Source: DYEC01 sp034434695
GTDB taxonomy: Bacteria > Chloroflexota > Anaerolineae > Anaerolineales > Anaerolineaceae
Direction: 5' to 3'
Length of the DNA stretch: 47,357 nucleotides
Assembly (NCBI GenBank): GCA_034434695.1
Contig: DAOTYY010000022.1
Location: forward strand, 1-47,357
This document shows, piece after piece, positions 8,605 through 16,989 of this stretch; position 1 is the stretch's first letter, and every line of letters starts with the position of its first letter. Below the pieces are notes generated by a model. The model ran no database searches. It had not been told where the DNA came from and was given only the letters and a program-made list of their open reading frames with translations. The translations under genes and the position numbers were made by a program.

Positions 8605-9589
8605 GCGGGCCAGAAACATACTCTTCAAGGGAGCGGCGTTTGCGCAGTTCACTGCGCACCAGATACACCGGGCGGCGCTTGATTTCCTGGAAGATGTAGC
8701 CGACATAAATTCCGATAAAACCGATAGCAATCATCAGAGTACCGCCAATAATGAGCAGGACAAACATCAGCGAACTCCAGCCCGGCACAAGCTGGTCATA
8801 AGCCCCGCGCAGCCACAGGCTGAGCACCCAGAGCGCCTGCGCCGCTGCCAGCAAGAGGAAAATCCCGCCCAGCGAGAGACTGAAATAAAGCGGGACGAGC
8901 GAGAAAGAGAAAATGGCGTTTGCCGCCAGATGGAGCATCTTGCGCGCCGAATACTTGGATTTGCCCGCCAGACGCGGCGGCTGCTGGTAGGGCAGAATGA
9001 CCGTGCGAAACCCCATCCAGGCGACCATGCCGCGCAGGAAGCGGTGATACTCGCGCATCGAACGCAATCCCAGCACCGCCGTGCGGCTCATCAGGCGGAA
9101 ATCCGCCGCTCCGGGCAGGATGTGCGTATCGCCCAGCCGGTTAATCAGACGATAAAACAGGTCAGAGGTGAAACGTTTGAGCGCGCCCAGCGATTCGCTT
9201 TCCTGGCGCTGGGTGATGACGATGTCATAGCCCAGCTTTGCCAGATGGAGCATTTCGGGGATCAAATGCGGCGGGTGCTGACCGTCGCAATCCATGGTAA
9301 TCACCCAGTCCGCCTCAGCGCGGTCCAGACCGGCGGTGAGCGCCGCCTGATGACCGAAGTTGCGGCTGAGTTCGACCAGCGCCACGCGCTCATCTTCCGC
9401 CGCCAGCCGCTCCAGCGCCTGCTGTGTACCGTCGGTTGAACCATCGTTGATGTAGAGAATGGTAAAAGCGTAAGGCAGTCCATCAACCGCCTGCCGCAGC
9501 ATCCGGTGAAAGACGGGCAGCATTTCTTCCTCGTTGTACACCGGCACAACGATATCCACGCTGGGGGGAGGGGAAATGTCCATGTGCAT
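8597..9589 (-). CDS. Glycosyltransferase family 2, polyprenyl-phosphate sugar transferase type
   Basis: This 330-residue protein is a DPM1/ArnC/GtrB-like GT2 enzyme that would transfer a sugar from a nucleotide donor to undecaprenyl phosphate at the inner membrane face. It begins with VDIVVPVYNEEEMLP and has YINDGSTDGT plus the metal/donor motif ITMDCDGQHPP. After about residue 230 it has two membrane helices (FSFSLVPLYFSLSLGGIFLL and the VLLIIGGTLMIAIGFIGIYV segment), then the IFQEIKRRPVYLVR tail common to this subfamily. ATG 9589 is used; ATG 9583 is a close alternative. It is followed with overlap by the multipass glycosyltransferase-like protein, the usual arrangement for a carrier-loading enzyme and its user. 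Confidence 0.92.
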   Translation of the reverse strand: MHMDISPPPSVDIVVPVYNEEEMLPVFHRMLRQAVDGLPYAFTILYINDGSTDGTQQALERLAAEDERVALVELSRNFGHQAALTAGLDRAEADWVITMDCDGQHPPHLIPEMLHLAKLGYDIVITQRQESESLGALKRFTSDLFYRLINRLGDTHILPGAADFRLMSRTAVLGLRSMREYHRFLRGMVAWMGFRTVILPYQQPPRLAGKSKYSARKMLHLAANAIFSFSLVPLYFSLSLGGIFLLLAAAQALWVLSLWLRGAYDQLVPGWSSLMFVLLIIGGTLMIAIGFIGIYVGYIFQEIKRRPVYLVRSELRKRRSLEEYVSGPHD

Positions 9590-9594
9590 AGATT

Positions 9595-10212
9595 CTACAA
9601 CACAATCTCCATCCTGTGACGTTCAAAGCGTCCTTCGCGAAACGTTTTGCGGATGATAAACCCCGTCCGCCGGTAAAGGCGGATGGCGGCAGCGTTGTCC
9701 GTTTCGACGCTGAGGACAACATTGCGATAGCCGGCGCGGCGGCTGGCATCCAGAAAAGCCTGCAAGAGCTGACTGCCCAGCCCATGCCCGCGCCATTCTT
9801 CTGCCACGCCAAGATAGGTCAGCTCAACGGCGCCGGGTTCATCCGCCATCTGCCCGGCAGCGGCGCGCGCCGAAGCCAGCAACTGCCAGAGCAGGCTCGG
9901 GCGCTGAAACAGCAGCCGCGCCATCTGCGCCGCAAACCAGCCCGGCGGCTGGCGCAATTGCGAGTTGAGCGCCTGCGGGCGGGGCGTTCCGACGGCAAAG
10001 CCGCAGGGCGCGCCGCTTTGTTCATGAACAGCGTAAAAACCGATCACGCGCGGATCGGCGACCGCCGCCCGATAATACCGCTCCACAAAGGGCAGTCCAA
10101 GCTGGCTGAGCAGGGTGGGCAGCACAGCGTGGTGCAAACGGGCAAGCCGCTCCAGCATGGGCGGCGCAATCGTTTGCAGAGGAAAGAGGGCGAACAGCGG
10201 AGTTTCCGTCAC
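9595..10212 (-). CDS. GNAT-family N-acetyltransferase
   Basis: This 205-residue protein carries one GNAT domain, using acetyl-CoA to acylate an amine. The acetyl-CoA-binding motif A is LGVAEEWRGHGLGSQLL, and the C-terminus has the motif B pattern AAIRLYRRTGF. GTG 10212 is taken as start because it overlaps the FemAB-like stop by four bases (GTGA). The longer open frame upstream runs inside that gene and gives low-complexity sequence. Its place in the glycan operon, between a FemAB-like protein and a GT2, suggests acylation of an amino sugar or peptide of the cell surface. The substrate is not known. Confidence 0.85.
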   Translation of the reverse strand: MTETPLFALFPLQTIAPPMLERLARLHHAVLPTLLSQLGLPFVERYYRAAVADPRVIGFYAVHEQSGAPCGFAVGTPRPQALNSQLRQPPGWFAAQMARLLFQRPSLLWQLLASARAAAGQMADEPGAVELTYLGVAEEWRGHGLGSQLLQAFLDASRRAGYRNVVLSVETDNAAAIRLYRRTGFIIRKTFREGRFERHRMEIVL

Positions 10213-11252
10213 GCCAGCCCCCGAATCAGCCACGGACCGATCAGACGCACCAGCGGGAAAGGCAGCCGCTTCCACGTCCAGATCGCCAGCCGGAAACGCG
10301 GGTTCTTCTGGTTCAGCTCCGGTAATGCCGCCCCCGGACGCAGGCAGTGCCAGTAAGCCAGCGGCTGTTTGCGCGGCTGCCACTTCAGCTTGAAGGTCTC
10401 GTTGCCCGAGCCGATCAGACTGCGCCCCAAATCAAACACGCGCAGTCCCTTCTCAATGGCGCGCTGGACGGCAGACCAGTAGAGAAACTCACCGGCATAC
10501 AACGGACGGTAACGGCGCAGGATATTGGCGTGCAGGTTGTGCATGGTATCGCCCTGCAGGATGAACACCCCTGCGCCCGCCAGACCGCCGCGTTCATCAT
10601 ATAACACAGCGCACTCCACCTGTCCGCCCAGCGTCTCCAGCATCGCCCGCAGGTAGCTCTTGCTGTGATAGGGCGAACCCAGCTCGTGCATACTGTGTGC
10701 AAGCGCAGCGTAGCAATCATCCAGCAAATCCAGCCTGCCAAACCGAACGGTAAAGCCCTTGCGCAGCGACTTGCGAATGTGGTTGCGGTGGTCAGAGCTG
10801 AAACGGCTCATCAACGCCTGCGGATCGGCGGGCAGGTCCACACGGTAAGTGGCATAATGAGGCATCTGCACCCAGCCCGGCGGAGGAGCTTCCCCGCCGT
10901 TGAGGTGGCGCACCAGCACATATTCCACCCCCGGCCGAGCAGCCAAGCGCTGCGCTTCTTCCAGCAATACCCTCGCTGCCTGCGGCTGCGCCGCCGCAAA
11001 TCCGCCCCAGCTTGCAAACGGCGCGGTAGTCAGGTAATTGCCGAACACGGGATGGCGGATATGCATCAGGCAAAGCAGCCCCTGCATATCCTCCCCCCCG
11101 CCGACCGCCAGCCGATAGACCGGGAAGCGGTACACGCGTTGAAGAAAGCGGTTCCAGCTCTCCAGCGCCGGAAAGCCGCCCTGCTCCGTCAACGATGCAA
11201 GCCAGCCGGCGGCTTCTTCTGAGGTGACATAATGAACCGTGAGATCAGTCAT
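10209..11252 (-). CDS. FemAB/GNAT-like peptidyl or acyl transferase
   Basis: This 347-residue protein resembles FemAB-related proteins (double GNAT fold), which add aminoacyl groups from tRNA or other acyl groups to cell-wall or exopolysaccharide precursors. Visible features are the segment RFSSDHRNHIRKSLRKGFTV, typical of the first half, and ILQGDTMHNLHANI followed by FDLGRSLIGSGNETFKLKW, typical of the second half (the pattern FDLGR...FK(L)KW is characteristic). ATG 11252 follows GGGAGAGG and overlaps the deacetylase stop by eight bases. In the operon it is flanked by a polysaccharide deacetylase and a GNAT, which fits modification of a freshly exposed amino group. The precise substrate cannot be read from sequence. 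Confidence 0.8.
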   Translation of the reverse strand: MTDLTVHYVTSEEAAGWLASLTEQGGFPALESWNRFLQRVYRFPVYRLAVGGGEDMQGLLCLMHIRHPVFGNYLTTAPFASWGGFAAAQPQAARVLLEEAQRLAARPGVEYVLVRHLNGGEAPPPGWVQMPHYATYRVDLPADPQALMSRFSSDHRNHIRKSLRKGFTVRFGRLDLLDDCYAALAHSMHELGSPYHSKSYLRAMLETLGGQVECAVLYDERGGLAGAGVFILQGDTMHNLHANILRRYRPLYAGEFLYWSAVQRAIEKGLRVFDLGRSLIGSGNETFKLKWQPRKQPLAYWHCLRPGAALPELNQKNPRFRLAIWTWKRLPFPLVRLIGPWLIRGLA

Positions 11253-12111
11253 CCTCTCCCTCACCGCGCCAAGCCAGCAGCTCACCCAGCCAAACGCCCA
11301 GCGGCGAAACCGGGAACGCCCGCAGCAGCCGGCGCAGAAAGCCGGACTTATCCAGACAAAACGGGGTTTGCAGGGGGTCTTTCAGAATCACGCCGCGGGC
11401 GCGCCTTCGCCAATCCGGCGGGCGCACCAGCTCGTAGGGATGCAGGAAAATGACCGGACTGCGCCCGGCGCGCAATTCCTTTTCCAGAATGCGCAGGACG
11501 AGATCGCCCAGCAGTCCAATGATGAAACTGGAGCCGTACGGAATTTCACCCTGCGCAAGCAAGCGGAGCGAGAAATGGCGCGGGGCAGTCAATTCCGGCT
11601 TGCCGCCCGGCAGGCGCAGCGTGCTGACCGGCAGCTCCCAAACGCCGCTCTTGCGCGCCAGAGAACCCGCCGGCGCGTAAAGCGAAGAACTGTACAAGAA
11701 ACCGTATTGTCTCAGGATGGGATACGCCTGTTCGGCAATGCGCACCCGCGGCGCCCGGTAGCCGCGCACGCCATATGCCTTCAGCCAGTTTTGCGATTGG
11801 CGCAGGTCGCCCTCCAGTTCGCTCACCTCATTCAGCGGGCGGTGGATATGGCAGTGAAAGCCCAGTTCGTGACCGGCGGCGGCGATTTTCTGCGCCACTT
11901 CGGGATACCAGTCGAGAATTTCGCCAACCATGTAAAAGCTCGCCTGCGCTTTCCCCAGCAGTTCAAGAATGCCGTCAACCGCTTCGCCGGTGAAGCCGTC
12001 ATCCAGCTCCTGACGCTGCTGCGGCGAGGAACGCCCATTCTCACTGGTCAGCGTCAGCCAGGATTCGTAATCAATGCTCAACAGCACACGCACTTCAGGA
12101 AAAGATGTCAT
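11245..12111 (-). CDS. Polysaccharide deacetylase family protein (NodB/CE4-like)
   Basis: This 288-residue protein removes acetyl groups from N-acetylated sugars in CE4-type enzymes. The start has the catalytic/metal aspartate in LLSIDYESW, and the metal histidines are in LGFHCHIHRP (HxxxH within GFHCHIH). The later segment RGYRAPRVRI matches the conserved R-x-P motif. No signal peptide is visible, so it may act on lipid-linked intermediates in the cytoplasm. ATG 12111 has no ribosome site; a TATAAT on the minus strand at 12122-12127 would start transcription almost at the ATG, so a leaderless message is likely. It is the first gene of the seven-gene minus-strand operon, divergent from xpt. 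Confidence 0.85.
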   Translation of the reverse strand: MTSFPEVRVLLSIDYESWLTLTSENGRSSPQQRQELDDGFTGEAVDGILELLGKAQASFYMVGEILDWYPEVAQKIAAAGHELGFHCHIHRPLNEVSELEGDLRQSQNWLKAYGVRGYRAPRVRIAEQAYPILRQYGFLYSSSLYAPAGSLARKSGVWELPVSTLRLPGGKPELTAPRHFSLRLLAQGEIPYGSSFIIGLLGDLVLRILEKELRAGRSPVIFLHPYELVRPPDWRRRARGVILKDPLQTPFCLDKSGFLRRLLRAFPVSPLGVWLGELLAWRGEGEDD

Positions 12112-12121
12112 CAGCGGGGTA

Positions 12122-12161
12122 ATTATACAGGGAAACAGAGAGTTTATTTTTCGTGTACAAT
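12122..12161. promoter_or_regulatory. Divergent -10 elements for the glycan operon and xpt-guaA
   Basis: On the minus strand TATAAT (12122-12127) points to the deacetylase gene only ten bases away. On the plus strand TACAAT (12156-12161) points to xpt, 33 bases before its ATG. Neither has a convincing -35 hexamer. The xpt leader of about 25 bases is too short to hold a purine riboswitch. Confidence 0.4.
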
Positions 12162-12193
12162 CAGAATAACTTTTTGACTGTTTGGAGGGAACC

Positions 12194-12772
12194 ATGCAAA
12201 TGCAGGTCTTGAAAGAGCGCATTGAGCGCGATGGCAGGAATCTGGGGGGCGGTATCCTGAAGGTGGACGGATTTATCAACCATCAGGTGGACCCGCTGTT
12301 GATGGATGCCTGCGGTCAGGAACTGGCCCGCCGCTTTGCCGGCGTGGGCGCTTCGCGCGTGCTGACGGCGGAGATTTCCGGCATTGCACCGGCGCTGATG
12401 ACCGCCAAATACCTCAACCTGCCGGTGGTCTATGCGCGCAAATCCAAACCCGTCACCATGCCGGATACAGTTTACCTGACCGTGGCGCCATCGCACACGC
12501 GCGGTCACGCGGTTGAGCTGATCATCTCGCCGGAGTATCTGGGGCGCGGCGAGCGGGTACTGATCATTGACGATTTTCTCGCCAGCGGCGCCACCATTCT
12601 GGGGCTGGCAAGGCTGACTCAGGCAGCGGGGGCGACGCTGGTCGGCATCGGTACGCTGATTGAGAAGATTTTCGAGGGCGGCAGGGCGGCGCTGGCGCCG
12701 CTGGGTGTGCCGATTGAGTCGCTGGTGTGCATTACCTCGATGGACAACGGGCAAATCGTCTTTGCCGATTGA
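12194..12772 (+). CDS. xpt: Xanthine phosphoribosyltransferase
   Basis: This 192-residue cytoplasmic enzyme converts xanthine and PRPP to XMP in purine salvage. It is a type I phosphoribosyltransferase with the PRPP loop VLIIDDFLASGAT at residues 122-134. The N-terminal stretch LKVDGFINHQVDP and the ARKSKP segment are characteristic of Xpt. ATG 12194 follows GGAGGG; an in-frame TTG at 12182 overlaps that ribosome site and is rejected. The gene for GMP synthase begins 12 bases after its stop, so the pair would take xanthine to XMP and on to GMP. Hypoxanthine released by the methylthioinosine route further along the window would need a separate enzyme. Confidence 0.95.
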   Translation: MQMQVLKERIERDGRNLGGGILKVDGFINHQVDPLLMDACGQELARRFAGVGASRVLTAEISGIAPALMTAKYLNLPVVYARKSKPVTMPDTVYLTVAPSHTRGHAVELIISPEYLGRGERVLIIDDFLASGATILGLARLTQAAGATLVGIGTLIEKIFEGGRAALAPLGVPIESLVCITSMDNGQIVFAD

Positions 12773-12784
12773 CGGCTGGCGGAT

Positions 12785-14326
12785 ATGGCGCTGGATACGA
12801 TTGTTATTCTGGATTACGGTTCGCAATACAGCCAGCTCATCGCCCGCCGCGTGCGCGAATTGCAGGTCTACTGCGAACTTTTCCCCTGGGACGTGGAAGC
12901 CGGGCGGGTGCTGGCGCTCGCCCCCAAAGGCTTCATCCTCTCCGGCGGACCGCATTCAGTATATGAACCTGAAGCGCCGACCCTGCCGGCTTACGTGCTG
13001 GAATCCGCTCTGCCGGTGCTGGGCATCTGCTACGGGATGCAACTGCTGACTCATGCGCTGGGCGGGCAGGTAGCCGCCGCCGGGGCGCGCGAGTATGGCC
13101 TGGCGCAGGTGCAAACCCGGCGCGAAAATCCGCTTTTGCCTGCCGGCGCTTTTCCGGTCTGGATGTCGCACGGGGACCGCATTGAGACGCTGCCGCCGGG
13201 CTTTGAGGTGCTGGCGAGCAGCGCCAACAGCCCGGTCGCCGCAATGGGCGATCTCCGGCGGCGGTTGTTTGGCGTGCAGTTCCATCCCGAAGTGCGCCAC
13301 ACGCCGAACGGAAAGGACATCCTGCGCCGCTTTGTGGTGGAAATCTGCCAGGCGCGCCCGCAGTGGACGCCAGAGTCCATCATTCAAGAGGCGGTGCGCA
13401 AGGTGCGGGCGCAGGTGGGCAGCGAGCGCGTGCTGGCGGCAGTCTCCGGCGGGGTGGATTCCAGCGTGGCGGCGGCGCTGGTGCATCAGGCAATCGGCAG
13501 GCAGTTGAGCGCCGTCTTCGTGGATACCGGTCTGTTACGGCTGGGTGAGCGTGAACAGGTCGAGCAGGCATTCCGCCGCAGCCTGAAAGCCAGCCTGCAC
13601 GTGGTGGATGCCTCCGAAACGTTCTTGCAGGCGCTGGCGGGCATCACCGAACCGGAAGCCAAACGGCGCATCATCGGCGAGACCTTTATCCGCACCTTTG
13701 AAGCGCAGGCGCAAAAGCTGGGCAAGCCGCGCTTTCTGGTGCAAGGCACCATTTACCCGGACGTGGTCGAATCTTCAGCGCCAGACCGCAAAAAAGCCGA
13801 GCGCATCAAGACGCATCACAACGTCGGCGGTTTGCCGCAGGAAATGGCGTTTGAACTGGTTGAGCCGCTGCGGTATTTGTTCAAAGATGAGGTGCGTGCC
13901 GTCGGCGAGGCGCTTGGACTGCCCAAAGCGCTGGTCTGGCGTCAGCCGTTCCCCGGTCCAGGGCTGGCGGTGCGCTGTCTGGGGGAAGTGACGCGCCGGC
14001 GGCTGGACATCCTGCGCGCTGCGGATGCCATCTTTACTGAGGAACTGGCGGCGGTCTATCCGCCGGAAAAGGGTGAAATTGCCCAAGCGTTTGCCGTGCT
14101 GCTGCCGGTGCGCTCGGTGGGAGTGATGGGCGACCAGCGCACCTATCAGGAAACGGTTGCACTGCGCGCCGTCACCAGCGATGATTTTATGACCGCTGAT
14201 TGGGCACGCCTGCCGCATGACCTGCTGGGGTGCGTTGCCAGCCGCATCGTCAACGAGGTCAAAGGCGTCAACCGGGTGGTCTATGACATCACCACCAAAC
14301 CCCCTGCAACCATTGAGTGGGAATGA
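12785..14326 (+). CDS. guaA: GMP synthase (glutamine-hydrolysing)
   Basis: This 513-residue protein aminates XMP to GMP with glutamine and ATP. The class I amidotransferase domain has the nucleophile C82 in GICYGMQ and the catalytic pair H167/E169 in VQFHPEV. The ATP pyrophosphatase domain has the P-loop SGGVDSS at 221-227. The C-terminal dimerisation domain ends with VYDITTKPPATIEWE, the normal GuaA terminus. Length is normal. It lies directly behind xpt and is probably co-transcribed with it. The AT-rich gap downstream (14327-14372) leads into the second R-M system. Confidence 0.98.
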   Translation: MALDTIVILDYGSQYSQLIARRVRELQVYCELFPWDVEAGRVLALAPKGFILSGGPHSVYEPEAPTLPAYVLESALPVLGICYGMQLLTHALGGQVAAAGAREYGLAQVQTRRENPLLPAGAFPVWMSHGDRIETLPPGFEVLASSANSPVAAMGDLRRRLFGVQFHPEVRHTPNGKDILRRFVVEICQARPQWTPESIIQEAVRKVRAQVGSERVLAAVSGGVDSSVAAALVHQAIGRQLSAVFVDTGLLRLGEREQVEQAFRRSLKASLHVVDASETFLQALAGITEPEAKRRIIGETFIRTFEAQAQKLGKPRFLVQGTIYPDVVESSAPDRKKAERIKTHHNVGGLPQEMAFELVEPLRYLFKDEVRAVGEALGLPKALVWRQPFPGPGLAVRCLGEVTRRRLDILRAADAIFTEELAAVYPPEKGEIAQAFAVLLPVRSVGVMGDQRTYQETVALRAVTSDDFMTADWARLPHDLLGCVASRIVNEVKGVNRVVYDITTKPPATIEWE

Positions 14327-14372
14327 CGTAGATAAAAATAAAAATGGTATATTTTCACTGAAAAGACCTATT

Positions 14373-15341
14373 ATGAACGAGCTGCCAATTTTTCGCACAG
14401 CCAAACCTGTTGAGAACCGCTTTGACCCTGAAGCGGAGATTGTTCTGCTTTCCGGCGATGTCAACGAACTGATTGAGCAAGTCCCAGATCATTCGGTCAG
14501 CCTTGTCATTACCTCGCCGCCTTATAACCTGGGCAAGGAATATGAAAATCGTGTTTCGATTGAGCAGTATTTACAAACACAGACACAAACCATTGCCCAA
14601 CTATGCCGGGTATTGAAGGAAGACGGAAGCCTGTGCTGGCAGGTAGGGAATTTTGTAGAAAACGGAGAGGTTTATCCGCTGGATATTCTCTATTATCCAA
14701 TTTTCAAAAGGTTTGGGCTAAAAATGCGTAACCGAATCATATGGAAATTTGGGCACGGATTGCATGCCTCTAGACGGTTTTCTGGTCGTTACGAAACCAT
14801 CTTGTGGTTTACGAAAACAGACCGTTATATATTCAATCTGGATGCGGTGCGTGTACCAGCCAAATATCCCGGCAAACGTCATTTTAAGGGGCCAAACAAG
14901 GGTAAGCCTTCTGGTAACCCATTGGGGAAAAATCCCTCTGATGTATGGGAGATCATTCTCCAAGATTGGGATACACTGATTTGGGATGTTCCAAATGTAA
15001 AATCCAATCATCCAGAGAAGACGATCCACCCGTGCCAGTTCCCGATTGAGCTAGTCGAACGCTGTGTGCTAGCTTTGACAAATGAAGGCGATTGGGTTTT
15101 TGATCCTTACATGGGAGCAGGTTCTGCGCTGATTGCTGCCGTGATGCACAACCGGCGCGCTCTCGGCTGTGAAAAGGAAAGCGACTACGTTAACATTACC
15201 CGTCAACGTCTGCTGGCTTATTTCATATGGAACCCTACCCTACCGTCCACTTGGGAAGCCAGTTTATCAACCCAGCGGAAAAGAGAAAGTTTCGCAAGTT
15301 CCCGAAGAGTGGAAGCAAACGATACAGGCGCAATTTTTTGA
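14373..15341 (+). CDS. Type II beta-class DNA methyltransferase (R-M system 2), frameshifted near the C-terminus
   Basis: This methyltransferase acts on adenine N6 or cytosine N4. TSPPY is at residues 47-51 and the SAM motif DPYMGAGS at 244-251, giving beta-class order. From residue 285 the sequence changes character. A neighbouring frame continues from base 15229 with GTLPYRPLGKPVYQPSGKEK and ends at 15363 with SDYE-TGA, overlapping the nuclease ATG by four bases (ATGA). An extra base within 15225-15228 (ATAT) explains this. The present protein of 322 residues therefore has a 38-residue foreign tail instead of about 45 native residues. The catalytic core is complete, so activity may persist. 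ATG 14373 is chosen over the long frame inside guaA. AT-rich codon use indicates acquisition. Confidence 0.85.
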   Translation: MNELPIFRTAKPVENRFDPEAEIVLLSGDVNELIEQVPDHSVSLVITSPPYNLGKEYENRVSIEQYLQTQTQTIAQLCRVLKEDGSLCWQVGNFVENGEVYPLDILYYPIFKRFGLKMRNRIIWKFGHGLHASRRFSGRYETILWFTKTDRYIFNLDAVRVPAKYPGKRHFKGPNKGKPSGNPLGKNPSDVWEIILQDWDTLIWDVPNVKSNHPEKTIHPCQFPIELVERCVLALTNEGDWVFDPYMGAGSALIAAVMHNRRALGCEKESDYVNITRQRLLAYFIWNPTLPSTWEASLSTQRKRESFASSRRVEANDTGAIF

Positions 15342-15359
15342 AGGACGGAGCGATTACGA

Positions 15360-15935
15360 ATGATTATTGCTGGAATATATTCCTTCAACTATGGCAAAGA
15401 AGTCATTGAGGCTCAATCTTCAGCGGAGTTGCACGAAGTCAAACAGGTGATTGCAGCCATTGACCATGTCCAGCATAAGACAAAAACCAGCCGCGAAAAG
15501 ACAATGCCCGGCAGGATGCTCTATAACCCGCGCTCTTTGAACAAGGCTTTTCGAGCAGAATTTGAGGCTCGCGGCTGGATCAAACATAGAGTAATGTGCG
15601 AATATTCGCCGGATTACTATGTGTACGGGCCTGCAAACAACATTGCGGCAAAGGGGACATTTCGGGAAATGGACTTTGTTAAGAACCGCGTTGGCGTAGA
15701 AGTGCAGTTTGGAAAGTACGCATTCATGGTGTATAACGTCTGTGTAAAAATGACCATATTTCACAAATTGGATGTGATTGACATGGGAATTGAAATTGTT
15801 CCTGTCAAACGCTTTGCAGATGAAATGTCAACAGGCGTTTCTTATTTTGATTTTGAACAGTTTGTGTGGGATTTGGAACAGCGCGGTGTTGCCGATATTG
15901 ACATTCCGGTATTGATCTTGGGTGTGGCTACATGA
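15360..15935 (+). CDS. BstYI/BglII-family type II restriction endonuclease
   Basis: This 191-residue protein resembles the BglII/BstYI endonuclease group throughout. The order of segments (SREKT, LYNPRSLNKAF, FVKNRVGVEVQFGKYAFMVY, MSTGVSYFD) matches my memory of BstYI. The active site fits the group's unusual form with ExQ instead of ExK: D105, E114 and Q116, with the same +9/+11 spacing as BglII D84/E93/Q95. Known members cut around GATC (BglII AGATCT, BstYI RGATCY), so a GATC-centred site is a reasonable prediction. ATG 15360 overlaps the ancestral stop of the methyltransferase frame. The ORF is intact, so loss of methylation would be harmful unless the shifted methyltransferase still works. 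Confidence 0.85.
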   Translation: MIIAGIYSFNYGKEVIEAQSSAELHEVKQVIAAIDHVQHKTKTSREKTMPGRMLYNPRSLNKAFRAEFEARGWIKHRVMCEYSPDYYVYGPANNIAAKGTFREMDFVKNRVGVEVQFGKYAFMVYNVCVKMTIFHKLDVIDMGIEIVPVKRFADEMSTGVSYFDFEQFVWDLEQRGVADIDIPVLILGVAT

Positions 15936-16008
15936 TCATCAGCGTTTCTTGCGCCTGAAACACCCCTTATTGGACACAAAGATATTCGAAGAAAAAAGGA
16001 GTGACACT

Positions 16009-16989
16009 ATGGACTTTGGCGAGATACTTTCAAAATCCTGGAAAATCATCTGGAGACACAAGATTCTCTGGTTGTTTGGTTTTCTGGCGGGCTGCGGACG
16101 CGGCGGCGGCGGGGGCGGCGGAAGCGGCGGCAATATGAATTTTGAGCAGGGCAAGATGCCGTTCGAGGGTCAGCTTCCGCCCTGGCTGGAAGAACTCATC
16201 CGCACGATGGAGCGCTGGACACAGGACGGCACGATCTGGTACATCGTCGCCGGACTGGTGGTTTTTATTCTGCTGGCTTGGGCGATCTCGGTGGTGCTGT
16301 CCACCTTTGGACGCATCGGTCTGATCCGCGGCGCCTGGCGCGCCGACGAGGGTGCAGAGAAACTGCGCTTCGGCGAGCTGTGGCGTGAGAGCGCACCTTA
16401 CTTCTGGCGGGTTTTACTGCTGATGATTCTCTTCGCACTGGCGGCGATTATCGTCATTCTGGCGGTTGCGGCGCCGGCAGCGTTCATTGCGGTGATGACT
16501 TTGGGCATTGGAATCCTTTGCCTGATCCCGTTGATCTGTATTCTGGCGCTTGTCCTCTGGGCGGCTTCGGTGGTGCTGGAACAGGTGATCATCGCCGTTG
16601 TGCTTGAAGACCTCAAACTGGGCGATGCCGTCCGCCGCGGCTGGCAAATCGTGCGCAGTAACCCCGGCTCGGTTGCCGTTATGGCGCTGATTTTGATCAT
16701 CGGTACGGGAATCCTCAACCTGATCATCAGCCTGCCGGCGATCCTGATTCTCCTCCCGCTGATTATCGGCATCGTTGCCGATAACCAGAACCTGCTGACC
16801 GGGGGGATCGCCGTTTCGGCGGCTTTGCTGTGCGTCTATCTGCCGATTGCCATCCTGCTGGGCAGCATCCTGCAGGCTTATGTCGGCACAGCCTGGACGC
16901 TGGTCTTCCTGCGCCTGCGGCGTAAGATGGAAGAGGCGGCGGCTGAAATCGAACCGCCTGAGCTGAAAGGGGGAGGCTTCAGCGAATGA
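16009..16989 (+). CDS. Multipass membrane protein, DUF7544/GDPD-membrane-domain-like
   Basis: This 326-residue integral membrane protein has about six to seven hydrophobic segments: one at about residues 12-28, one at 80-105, a long block at 130-190 and another at 215-300. A glycine run (GRGGGGGGGSGG) lies in the first loop. The pattern resembles the membrane domain found in glycerophosphodiester-phosphodiesterase-associated proteins, with the repeated sequence EQVIIAVVLEDLKLGDAVRR. ATG 16009 follows AAAAAGGAG; the earlier frame start at 15922 runs into the nuclease gene. Its stop overlaps the next start by four bases (ATGA). The function is unknown; scaffold or transport roles are possible. 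Confidence 0.75.
   Translation: MDFGEILSKSWKIIWRHKILWLFGFLAGCGRGGGGGGGSGGNMNFEQGKMPFEGQLPPWLEELIRTMERWTQDGTIWYIVAGLVVFILLAWAISVVLSTFGRIGLIRGAWRADEGAEKLRFGELWRESAPYFWRVLLLMILFALAAIIVILAVAAPAAFIAVMTLGIGILCLIPLICILALVLWAASVVLEQVIIAVVLEDLKLGDAVRRGWQIVRSNPGSVAVMALILIIGTGILNLIISLPAILILLPLIIGIVADNQNLLTGGIAVSAALLCVYLPIAILLGSILQAYVGTAWTLVFLRLRRKMEEAAAEIEPPELKGGGFSE

Noticed and set aside
12128..12193. Purine riboswitch before xpt
   Set aside because: The leader after the likely -10 is only about 25 bases and holds no purine aptamer core.
13600..13612. Further parS-like sites at other CACGTG sequences (for example in guaA, 28750, 33485, 35574)
   Set aside because: Only the central hexamer matches; the flanking TGTTT/AAACA arms are absent.
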